The notes beneath the pieces are model-generated. The model ran no database searches. It was not told where the DNA came from and was given only the letters and a program-made list of their open reading frames with translations. From a virus: DNA of 64,000 bases. The translations under genes and the position numbers were made by a program. Location: positions 1 through 64,000 of the IMG/VR virus record IMGVR_UViG_3300031857_000105; one strand, given 5' to 3'. Positions 45,457 through 53,800 of the stretch are shown here, piece by piece (the first letter of the stretch is position 1; every line of letters starts with the position of its first letter).

Positions 45457-45906
45457 TTATATTAAATCGACTATATCAAATACAGTTTGTAATTTAGTAC
45501 GAATTGTTTTGTTTGAAAAACTATTACGAAGCCCCTGGTGTAAGGGCTTTGGTGCGTAATCAATAGTTGACCATGCCCAAGCACAATGCTCATCACTTAG
45601 TACAGGAATAAATTCATCTTGTATTACACACAAATATGTGTGAAAATTAAAAACTTTGTCGTTACTAACAAATGTTTCTAACGGAATTGTTTTGATTATT
45701 ACTGGCGAAAATCCTATTTCTTCTTGAACTTCACGCTGTAAACCTTGCCACGGATTTTCGTGTTGTAAGTTTGTCCCCCCAACAAGTCCCCAAGTGCCTG
45801 TATGTTTGCCTTGAGATTTTTGTAACATTAAAAATCTCCGTGTTGATTTAGCGTAGAATAATGCTCCGCTACAAACAATTTTATCTGTTAAAGATCTAGT
45901 CTCCAT
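45457..45906 (-). CDS. Nudix hydrolase
   Basis: 149 residues. A complete Nudix box spans Gly44 to Phe66 (G-x5-E-x7-REV-x-EE-x-GF), with Glu59, Glu62 and Glu63 as metal ligands. Nudix enzymes hydrolyse nucleoside diphosphates linked to another group; the substrate cannot be read from the sequence. It overlaps the end of gp15 by 19 bases on the same strand, so it belongs to the gp14-gp15 transcript. A nucleotide hydrolase in a neck-gene operon is unusual. T-even NudE-type enzymes exist, but a direct link to them is not shown. Confidence 0.92.
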   Translation of the reverse strand: METRSLTDKIVCSGALFYAKSTRRFLMLQKSQGKHTGTWGLVGGTNLQHENPWQGLQREVQEEIGFSPVIIKTIPLETFVSNDKVFNFHTYLCVIQDEFIPVLSDEHCAWAWSTIDYAPKPLHQGLRNSFSNKTIRTKLQTVFDIVDLI

Positions 45907-47363
45907 GCACCTGCCTTATATTCACCTTCAAACGATTTGGCCCAAAATACGCCATTCCATACATACTGTACTCCTGTATATATATTCGTTTGCCAGATCA
46001 TAGTGTCAGGTTCTTGAGCAGAATCAAATATTACATTCCAAGCCGTTCCAGACCACTCGATAATATCATTAGCTCGAGCAATAAAATCAGCACCCAGTGT
46101 GGATTTCCAAGCATCTGGTCCGTCATCATTAATTTCAGATCCGATGTCTTCGATGATTAAAAATCTATCACCTGCATTAACGTCTTGCATACCGTGTCCT
46201 GGATATACTTTTTGTGGATCAATAATAGCATCAAATTTTCCTCGAGCAGTTGCTTGATTAAATCCCATATCGCCTAACATATATCCGTTAGAGTCGATGA
46301 GCATGTCTTGTGGACGGGTGTCGGTGTCCCACGAAACTGTTAATATTGTTGGATCTAACGGACTAATAGCAACAGTACCAACTACTTCTGTGCCGTTAGG
46401 TTGAACAAGATACAAACTACTAGACCCTGCTGTATATTTTCCAGGATACTGGTCAAATACTGCTTGCCATTCAATTGGAGTTCCTTGACGTACTGGAATA
46501 TCTAATGTGGGTTCACGTGGAATACTACTTTCAGATTTTTGTAATAGTATTGCTTGATTGTTATATACTTGAATATTGTAGTCTGTAATAGTTACAACAT
46601 CGCGAGTAAGCAGTTGACCCATAGTAACTTCAGCACCAGCAAGCGGTTGTCCTAGACCTTCTATGTAAGTATTCTTATCTATAGTTGCGCCGTCATAAAG
46701 ACTAGTAATAATTTTAGTAATAACACCAAGATGTTTAACTTTAACTGGTGGACTGATCCAAATTGGAGTATCGAAATTCAATGACGCGATATCGATAGGA
46801 CTGTCGTTTCCAATAGGAACTGTACGGCTTGACCAATTAACTTGTCCTAAATTTAAAATAGTAAGACTAGTCCAGTCAATATAATTGTCTGTTGTTTGTA
46901 ATTCTAAACTTGGATTAAACAGTACTAGAATTTGCTCCATTAATTGTAATTTTTGCTCAGTGTTTGCAGTCCATATATCACATTTTAAAGACAACTTAAA
47001 TGGAGTTGGCATTAAACGTTCTACAGTATAGTTACGCCCTTGCCCAGTAGTGTATACAGGATTGTCAGGATCTGCATTATTAATTTCGCGCTCACGCACA
47101 TGAACTTTTCCAACATAGCTAGGGTCTCCTAGTCTATTTCTATCTAATTCTAATCCGCTAATGTAAACACTCATACGTGGAACACTATTGATTTTGTTTT
47201 CACTGTTTTGACGAATAATACTAGCAGCTTGTCTGTCAGCATCTCCGTACATAACTGGTACACGTACTAATGTACCGTCACCGTATCGTACTGTAAAGTT
47301 ACTTAATACACGAATAGTCTGTGTAATATAACGTCTAATTTGTCCGTCATAAAAATGTTGCAT
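45888..47363 (-). CDS. gp15: Proximal tail sheath stabiliser (gp15-like), extended
   Basis: 491 residues against 272 in T4 gp15. The N-terminal part matches T4 gp15 in order: FYDGQIRRY, LSNFTVRYGDGTLVRVPVMYG, VPRMSVYISGLELD, then TPFKLSLKCDIWTANTEQKLQLMEQILVLFNPSLEL (T4 has MFQIVEQILPYFQPHF). gp15 caps the tail end and joins it to the neck. The extra C-terminal 200 residues include the modules IIEWSGTAWNVIFD and VQYVWNGVFW, small W-rich units also seen in gp18 and in the fibres here. Its ATG overlaps the gp14 stop by one base. It lies on the strand opposite to the other tail genes. Confidence 0.85.
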   Translation of the reverse strand: MQHFYDGQIRRYITQTIRVLSNFTVRYGDGTLVRVPVMYGDADRQAASIIRQNSENKINSVPRMSVYISGLELDRNRLGDPSYVGKVHVREREINNADPDNPVYTTGQGRNYTVERLMPTPFKLSLKCDIWTANTEQKLQLMEQILVLFNPSLELQTTDNYIDWTSLTILNLGQVNWSSRTVPIGNDSPIDIASLNFDTPIWISPPVKVKHLGVITKIITSLYDGATIDKNTYIEGLGQPLAGAEVTMGQLLTRDVVTITDYNIQVYNNQAILLQKSESSIPREPTLDIPVRQGTPIEWQAVFDQYPGKYTAGSSSLYLVQPNGTEVVGTVAISPLDPTILTVSWDTDTRPQDMLIDSNGYMLGDMGFNQATARGKFDAIIDPQKVYPGHGMQDVNAGDRFLIIEDIGSEINDDGPDAWKSTLGADFIARANDIIEWSGTAWNVIFDSAQEPDTMIWQTNIYTGVQYVWNGVFWAKSFEGEYKAGAWRLDL

Positions 47364-48940
47364 TATAAATCTGCCTTTGGTCTAAGAGCTTTTGATAAAC
47401 TTTGTCGTTGTGCTTCTCTGTTGTTGCATAGACTTAGTTTCCATAATCCGTCATATGGTAAAAATTCTGAAGCTGTTCCTGTATTATTAATATTACCAGA
47501 ATTTGTAGCAACAAAAGTAGTTCCTACAGTATTAGAAGTTGCACCAAGCAATGTGAAATCTGTATTTCCTAAACTTGTAATTTTATAAGATTTTCCAACT
47601 GTAAAATAACCATCAGAAAATTCTGGAAGTGTAATTCTTACTTTACCAGCATTGTTGGAAATGATACCACTATTTTCTTCAACTACGTATACTATTTCTA
47701 CTGTTTCTAATTTAAAGACAACATATAATGATTCTTGATAATCAATAGGTGTATCGAACACATAGTTGTAATTTACTGGAATAGATGTTGCTGGCGGAAT
47801 AATTGGAGGAGGAAGCTTCAGCCAATCGATTCCAACTGCTTCGTTATAGATATAAGTTGTGTTATTGATAAATCCTGTAGTATGTGTTTGACGAGTATCG
47901 TTGTTAGTCATATTCATACGTACTGCATCTTCTACTTTAATCCAACGTGCTCCGTCAAAGCGGAATAGTCTATTGGGCATAAAATCTGTACGCAAAAAGA
48001 AATCATCTGGGCCTGCTGTTTCTGGAAACTGAATACCGTGTCCAAAGTCGTATCCGTTTTGCGGAAATCCATCGCCAACTAAAAATCCTGTATAACCAGT
48101 TCTAACAGGTCGTTTATTAGACTCTAATGCAGTGATTGAAGTTATACTTGCGTCGAGTGTGTCAGTATCAGAAGTATTAAGAGTAGTTTTACCTTGCTCA
48201 TCCACGGCTAACGTATAAAACTGACGAGTTTCGTAACCGCTTTTTGGAGAGTCTGCTTCTGCTTGTAGTATTACAGCATCGTTGATTTGTAGTTCAGCAC
48301 CACGAGTACTTAAAATATCACGTAGTGTTTTATCAATAGGATTGCCGTTGGCATCAATTGCTGGTTTATCAAGGATGTCAGCAAATTGTTGAGCATCTGT
48401 AATCTTTTTAAGACGCAATCTATACAAGTGTGGATACCAAGTCGCACTAAAACCTTCGCTAGCACGACCCACATCTTCAATAACATAATATCGTGGCAGG
48501 CCAATTTCGTATTCGTTTAACGCAAAATTATCACGTAAATGTGGTAATTCTAACACGTCACCACTTAGGGGTTTTCTGCCAATGTAATTAACAAAATCGT
48601 TAATATGAACAGTCATGTAAATTGTGTCATTGTCAATAAACAGACCAAACTGGCTTAGGTTAAAGTCAATGTTTTGTACATTGTAAATACCGCGAATTCT
48701 GTAAATTTCTTCGCTGTATTTCCTATCGCGATTTTCTAAAAATAACAAATCTTGAATATTTGTTTCTTTCACAGCATCGTATATAGGCTGATCTGCGGTA
48801 CCTTCTGTGGCTATTTTAGGGCCTAGGTACTTGTGCAAGTACACATCCGTGCCGCCAACCTGAAACATCTCAGAAATTTGACGATCCATGAACTTGTAAT
48901 CTTGCCCTCTTTCGGGTTTGTATAATGATAAACGTGGCAT
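47363..48940 (-). CDS. gp14: Neck protein (gp14-like), extended
   Basis: 525 residues against 256 in T4. The N-terminal third fits T4 gp14: DRQISEMFQVGGTDVYLHKYL (T4 has a SIQMRGVECYYVPREY stretch), then LSQFGLFIDNDTIYMTVHINDF and GDVLELPH. gp14 forms the neck with gp13. The middle contains DFFLRTDFMPNRLFRFDGARWIKVED, a module found across marine T4-like tail proteins. The predicted minus-strand late promoter ends five bases before this ATG, so the mRNA may be leaderless; no ribosome site is visible. gp15 and Nudix follow on the same strand. Confidence 0.85.
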   Translation of the reverse strand: MPRLSLYKPERGQDYKFMDRQISEMFQVGGTDVYLHKYLGPKIATEGTADQPIYDAVKETNIQDLLFLENRDRKYSEEIYRIRGIYNVQNIDFNLSQFGLFIDNDTIYMTVHINDFVNYIGRKPLSGDVLELPHLRDNFALNEYEIGLPRYYVIEDVGRASEGFSATWYPHLYRLRLKKITDAQQFADILDKPAIDANGNPIDKTLRDILSTRGAELQINDAVILQAEADSPKSGYETRQFYTLAVDEQGKTTLNTSDTDTLDASITSITALESNKRPVRTGYTGFLVGDGFPQNGYDFGHGIQFPETAGPDDFFLRTDFMPNRLFRFDGARWIKVEDAVRMNMTNNDTRQTHTTGFINNTTYIYNEAVGIDWLKLPPPIIPPATSIPVNYNYVFDTPIDYQESLYVVFKLETVEIVYVVEENSGIISNNAGKVRITLPEFSDGYFTVGKSYKITSLGNTDFTLLGATSNTVGTTFVATNSGNINNTGTASEFLPYDGLWKLSLCNNREAQRQSLSKALRPKADL

Positions 48941-48945
48941 AATGA

Positions 48946-48953
48946 TATTTATC
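48946..48953 (-). promoter_or_regulatory. Minus-strand late promoter of gp14-gp15-Nudix
   Basis: GATAAATA read on the minus strand, five bases from the gp14 ATG. It is one arm of a perfect 9-bp inverted repeat (48945-48953 and 48958-48966, 4-base spacer) whose other arm serves gp13. With T4 late spacing, transcription would start at or next to the A of the ATG. Confidence 0.7.
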
Positions 48954-48957
48954 GTAA

Positions 48958-48965
48958 GATAAATA
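48958..48965 (+). promoter_or_regulatory. Late promoter of gp13
   Basis: GATAAATA ends 17 bases before the gp13 ATG, with an AGGAGA ribosome site between them. It is the right arm of the bidirectional inverted repeat with the gp14 promoter. Confidence 0.75.
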
Positions 48966-48982
48966 TACTAGGAGAACTTATA

Positions 48983-49777
48983 ATGGCAGATATTTACCCA
49001 ACAAATCCAGGCGAATCCGACAGTACATTAGAGCGTAATAAAGCATTTGATTACGTTAAAACAATGCTGGCTGATGGTATGGTTGAAGTGGAACTTGATC
49101 CTAAACACTACGAAATAGCGTTAGACCGAGCACTTAATAAATTCCGCCAGCGTAGTAGCAATGCTGTAGAAGAAAGTTACATGTTTCTAGAACTACAACA
49201 AGACGTAAATGAGTATAGATTGCCAAACGAAATTATAGAAGTTCAAAGTATTTTTAGACGGGCAGTAGGTTCACGCAGTGGCAATGGAGCAGGCGGCACG
49301 TTGTTTGAGCCGTTCAACTTGGCCTATACAAACAGTTATTTGCTATCAGGTTCTATGATGGGCGGATTAGCAACATACGAACTATTTGCTGGATACCAAA
49401 AATTAGTAGGACGTATGTTTGGCGCATACATTGAATTCAAATGGCGTCAAAGTAATCATATGCTAACAGTATTGCAACGTCCGTTTGCACAAGGTGAACA
49501 AGTTCTATTAAGAACACACAACTATCGTCCTGATTTTGTATTACTACAAGACATATATGCAAAACAGTGGCTATACGACTATACTCTTGCAGTATGTAAA
49601 TTAATGCTAGGTGAAGCTCGTAGCAAATTTGGAAATATTGCAGGCCCAGGAGGATCGGGTATTCAACTTAACGGCGCAGCATTAAAAGCAGAAGGAGACA
49701 AGGAAGTTGAAAAACTCGAAAAAGAAATATACGATTATGTTCCTGGCGGTACACCGTTAACATTTGTAATTGGTTAA
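48983..49777 (+). CDS. gp13: Neck protein (gp13-like)
   Basis: 264 residues (T4 gp13: 309). The N-terminal helical part, KAFDYVKTMLADGMVEVELDPKHYEIALDRALNKFRQ, has the T4 gp13 layout (a helix, a V-E/K-I/V-x-(L/V) strand, then an A-L-D-x-A-L helix). YRLPNEIIEVQSIFRRAVG fits the following strand. The end has YDYTLAVCKLMLGEARSKFG, a gp13 hallmark helix. gp13 and gp14 form the collar that closes the filled head and binds the tail. gp14 is divergent from it across the bidirectional promoter. A clear AGGAGA site precedes the ATG. Confidence 0.88.
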   Translation: MADIYPTNPGESDSTLERNKAFDYVKTMLADGMVEVELDPKHYEIALDRALNKFRQRSSNAVEESYMFLELQQDVNEYRLPNEIIEVQSIFRRAVGSRSGNGAGGTLFEPFNLAYTNSYLLSGSMMGGLATYELFAGYQKLVGRMFGAYIEFKWRQSNHMLTVLQRPFAQGEQVLLRTHNYRPDFVLLQDIYAKQWLYDYTLAVCKLMLGEARSKFGNIAGPGGSGIQLNGAALKAEGDKEVEKLEKEIYDYVPGGTPLTFVIG

Positions 49778-49784
49778 AAATCTC

Positions 49785-49813
49785 TTGACCTTGTAATAAA
49801 ACTGTTATATACT
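49785..49813 (+). promoter_or_regulatory. Sigma70-like early promoter of gp1
   Basis: TTGACC at 49785-49790 and TATACT at 49808-49813 are separated by exactly 17 bases. This is the only close host-type promoter seen upstream of a complete gene, and it fits an early nucleotide-metabolism gene amid late genes. An inverted repeat, CTAGTG-GCT-CACTAG at 49812-49826, covers the expected start site. Confidence 0.75.
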
Positions 49814-49835
49814 AGTGGCTCACTAGGAGACTTCT

Positions 49836-50534
49836 ATGATTATTGGCGTATGCGGTTTTATTGGTTCTGGCAAAGATACTATTGCCGATTACTTAACTAA
49901 CTTCCATGAATTCCGACGAGAATCATTCGCCAATACCCTTAAAGATGCCGTAGCTAACGTGTTTGGTTGGGACAGAACAATGTTAGAAGGTCGTACAAAA
50001 CAAGCTCGTGAATGGCGCGAACAAGTAGATCCGTGGTGGGCAGAACGTTTGAACATGCCTAATTTGACTCCTCGTTGGGTGCTACAATATTGGGGCACTG
50101 AAGTTTGCCGAAGAGGATTCCATGATGATATTTGGATTGCAAGTCTAGAAAATAAACTCCGCAACAGTCGAGATGATGTAGTAATATCAGATTGTCGTTT
50201 TCCTAACGAAATTAAGTCAATTAAAGACGCAGGCGGAATTGTAGTACGTGTTGTCCGTGGCGAAGAACCTGAATGGTACGAAGATGCTATCAATGCTAAC
50301 CGAGGAGAAAACGGTAATTTTTCATGGTCTACAAGCCGTAGCAGACTTGAAAAACTAGGCATCCATGCTAGTGAAACAGCATGGGTAGGAACTAAGTTTG
50401 ACGCTGTGCTAGATAACAATGGCAGTATTGACGACCTGTTTGCCCAAGTTAGAGGTCTGGTACAAGATCACCTTGCTTCCACTTCACACCCTCACGGTGA
50501 AGCAGTCTTTGACAATTTGAACATACCGTCTTGA
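49836..50534 (+). CDS. gp1: Deoxynucleoside monophosphate kinase
   Basis: 232 residues (T4 gp1: 241). The P-loop GFIGSGKD spans residues 7-14, followed by TIADYL and a gp1-type middle with REWREQVDPWWAERL and PRWVLQYWGTEVCRRGFH. VVISDCRFPNEI is the strand leading to the sugar/base site. T4 gp1 phosphorylates dGMP, dTMP and hm-dCMP to feed phage DNA synthesis; which bases are used here cannot be read. It has an AGGAGA site and an early-type promoter. The 3' 86 bases overlap the antisense HNH-like gene. Confidence 0.95.
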   Translation: MIIGVCGFIGSGKDTIADYLTNFHEFRRESFANTLKDAVANVFGWDRTMLEGRTKQAREWREQVDPWWAERLNMPNLTPRWVLQYWGTEVCRRGFHDDIWIASLENKLRNSRDDVVISDCRFPNEIKSIKDAGGIVVRVVRGEEPEWYEDAINANRGENGNFSWSTSRSRLEKLGIHASETAWVGTKFDAVLDNNGSIDDLFAQVRGLVQDHLASTSHPHGEAVFDNLNIPS

Positions 50535-50784
50535 GATTAGTGTGTCGGCAGTTGTTTAGATCGCCGTCCACATGAAACACATTAAACACCTCTGAGTAAA
50601 GGCTTTTAAACCCACACTTATCGCAGGTGTTTTTCATTTTATAGCCAGCACGATGCCATCGTGCAATTCCAGCATATTTGCCACCTTTAAGGCAAGCCTC
50701 ACATAATTTTCTATAGTAGGTTCTACCGTTTTTAACATAGTTAACGGCAGCTGGTCTATATCCACACGAACATAATGGTCTCAT
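50449..50784 (-). CDS. HNH endonuclease-like zinc protein
   Basis: 111 residues on the minus strand. Two zinc sites are suggested by Cys5/Cys7/Cys28/Cys31 and by Cys54/Cys57/Cys88/Cys91. Between the second pairs lies FHVDGDLNNCRHTNLKTVC, the HNH pattern with His71, Asp73 and Asn83. The usual last His directly after the C-x-x-C is Gln92 here, though His96 is near. HNH nucleases of this size occur as free-standing homing-type enzymes in phages. It overlaps the gp1 end by 86 bases and lies in the gp1-gp18 gap. An upstream CTTAAATA on its strand ends four bases from the ATG. Activity is uncertain. Confidence 0.75.
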   Translation of the reverse strand: MRPLCSCGYRPAAVNYVKNGRTYYRKLCEACLKGGKYAGIARWHRAGYKMKNTCDKCGFKSLYSEVFNVFHVDGDLNNCRHTNLKTVCSNCQRLLHREGVKWKQGDLVPDL

Positions 50785-50848
50785 ATTTTATTTAAGCCTT
50801 TTCCGTCCCTTTTTCAGAGTGTATTACAAGTATAAAAAGCCAAAAAGC

Positions 50849-50856
50849 ACTAAATA
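50849..50856 (+). promoter_or_regulatory. Late promoter of gp18-gp19
   Basis: ACTAAATA ends 32 bases before the gp18 ATG; a CGGAG ribosome site lies between. It starts the sheath and tube transcript, which ends at the terminator at 54896-54918. Confidence 0.68.
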
Positions 50857-50888
50857 CAATTAGGAATAGTATTCACGGAGATTACAAC

Positions 50889-53800
50889 ATGGCCCAATTA
50901 AGTTCACCAGGCGTAAGCGTATCAGTTATAGACGAAAGTTTCTATACTAGTGCAGCTCCTGGAACAACCCCTTTAATTATCGTCGCATCTGAACAAGACA
51001 AAGCAAATGGTTCAGGCACTGGCACAGCACAAGGTACTACACAAGCAAATGCTGGAAAAGTATATTTGCTAACAAGTCAAAAAGACTTGGCAGATACATT
51101 TGGTACCCCTGTCTTTAAAACTGATGCAAACAACAACCCAATACACGCTGGAGAGCAAAACGAATATGGCCTCCAAACAGCTTACAGTTATTTAGGTGTA
51201 AGTAATCGTGCGTATGTAGTACGTGCAGATCTTGACTTAGCACAGTTAGAAGCAACATCAGTTGCACCAACTGGTGATCCTGAAAACGGAACGTATTGGT
51301 TTGATTCATCGAGCACTAAGTTTGGTATTTTTCAATGGAACGGCGGATTAGCAACTACTACAAGTGGACAAACATTTGGAAATAAAATACCAACTGTAAT
51401 TACAGATTCAGCACAAGTAGAATCAGGTGCGCCTAAAGCAAATATTGGACAATCTGGCGATTATGCAGTAGTAGCAACTAGCCAAGTTTATTCATTATGG
51501 TTTAAAAAATCAAAAACAGATACAGATAGCGGAACATGGGTAAAAGTAGGAAGCGAAGCATGGTCAGCAAGTTGGCCTACTGTGCAAGGTACTGCAGCAA
51601 ATCCAACACTAGCATCCGGTGATTCTATCATAATCAACGGAACAACTGTTACAGGTCATATCAATATAGATACACTAGTAGCAGACATTAATGCAGGGGT
51701 TGACGGTGATCCTGATGCTGATAATAATTCAGCTATCATTCCAGGTGTTACAGCCGCAGTTATTAATGGTAGATTAGAATTATACTCAACTGGCGATGAT
51801 GTTATTGTATCAGGTACATTGTGTGCAGCACTAGGTGTTGTAGCTGGAACTTACAAAGCACCAGCATTACAAATTAGCGCACATACTAGCGTACCACAGT
51901 GGAAGCGTACTTTAACTACATATAACAATAACAGTGCAACTGGTTCTGTATGGATCAAAACAACTGAACCTAATTTAGGTTCTCGTTGGAGAGTTAAAGT
52001 TTATAATTCAACAACTAAAGCCTGGGAGGAAAAAACAGCACCGTTGTATCCAAATTCAGCGGCTGCATTGAAAGGATTAGACACAGCAGGCGGCGGCATT
52101 AACCTAGCTCAAGGCGCATTGTACGTAAAATATAACTTAGAAGAAAGCGAAACAAGACCAATCGCTGATTTTAGAATTCAAACTAGAAAAGTATCCGGCG
52201 CAACAAGAATCACATCTAGCTCAACATTTACTGCGGTTAGTGTAGGAAACAATGGAAAAATTGTTACAATTGGTGAGTCAGTTAAAGGACAATCATTTTC
52301 AACATTAGATTTTGACGGAGACCCAATTAGTTTCACTGTTGCACAAAACGATACTGTTAATGAAATTATTACAAAGTTGTTAAATGCAGTACAACAAAAT
52401 TCTACAATCCCTTCAGGTCTTACAAGAGTTGCATACACAACAAGAATTACAGCAGAAAACGTTGAAGGCCGCTTAGTTCTTAAGCATTTAGATGGCGGCG
52501 AAATATACTTACAAGATTCTAACGGAACTGTAGTTGCTGACTTATTTGGCCCAGTGTGGAACGGTTTAACTGGTACTTTAAACTTCTATGACTGGCCAAA
52601 CCAAGGCTCGGCCGGTGATAAATTTGTAGCCAGCAATTGGACTCCATTTAATGCTATAACAGCAAGTGCCGATGCTCCAACAACAGAGCCAGTTGCAGAG
52701 CAGTTATGGTACAGTTCAATGGTCGACGAAGTAGACATTATGGTTCACAATGGCACTACATGGGTTGGCTATCGTTCATTATACCCAAGTACAGATCCTA
52801 TGGGTCCTATTGTAAGAGCTACTCGCCCAGTTAATGGCGACCGTTCAGACGGTGCTAATCTTGCTGACCGAGATTTATGGATTGACACTAGTGACTTAGA
52901 AAACTATCCAACAATTTACAAGTGGATTGACAGCACTAAAAAATGGGTACTAATTGACACAGCAGATCAAACAACTGAAGACGGAATTATTTTTGCAGAT
53001 GCACGTTGGGCAGCTTCTGGTGATGCAGTTGATCCTGCAAGCATCGAAACATTGCTAACAAGTGATTTCTTAGACCCAGATGCTCCAGATCCTGATTTGT
53101 ATCCACAAGGTATGTTGTTGTGGAATTTACGTCGTTCAGGGTTTAACGTAAAACGTTTTGTACGTGACTACATTGATTTAAATGCAGACAACACTAGATA
53201 CAACGATGAAGCAATGGGCGGTGACGGCATTGTAGATCCGTATTATCCACATCGTTGGGTTACTGAGTCTGGAAATCAAGTTAATGGCGCTGGAACATTT
53301 GGCCGCAAAGCTCAACGTAAAGTTGTTATTCAAGCACTACAAGCATTAGTAAATAGTAATCAAGAAATGCGTGATGAAGAATCGCGTGTGTTTAACTTAA
53401 TTGCTTGTCCAGGATATCCAGAGCTAATTGGAGAAATGATTAATTTAAACTACGATCGCGGATTAACATCTTTTGTAGTTGGTGATACTCCAGCTCGTTT
53501 AACACCAGATGCTACTACATTGAATAACTGGGGTAAAAACGTTGCAGGCGCAGTAGAAGATAACGATGACGGCTTAGTAAGCAGTGACGAATACTTTGGT
53601 GTATTTTATCCATGGGGTTACACAAGTGACAACATTGGAAACAACATCGTTGTTCCACCAAGCCATATGATTTTACGCACTATTGCATTAAATGACCAAG
53701 TTAGTTATCCATGGTTCGCTCCAGCTGGAACACGCCGTGGTGGTATTACTAATGCATCAGCAGTTGGATATATTACTAGCGAAGGCGAATTCCAGTCAGT

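Noticed and set aside
49889-50419. 176-codon minus-strand open frame opposite gp1
   Set aside because: Arg/Ser-rich shadow without a motif; gp1 on the other strand has a full kinase pattern.
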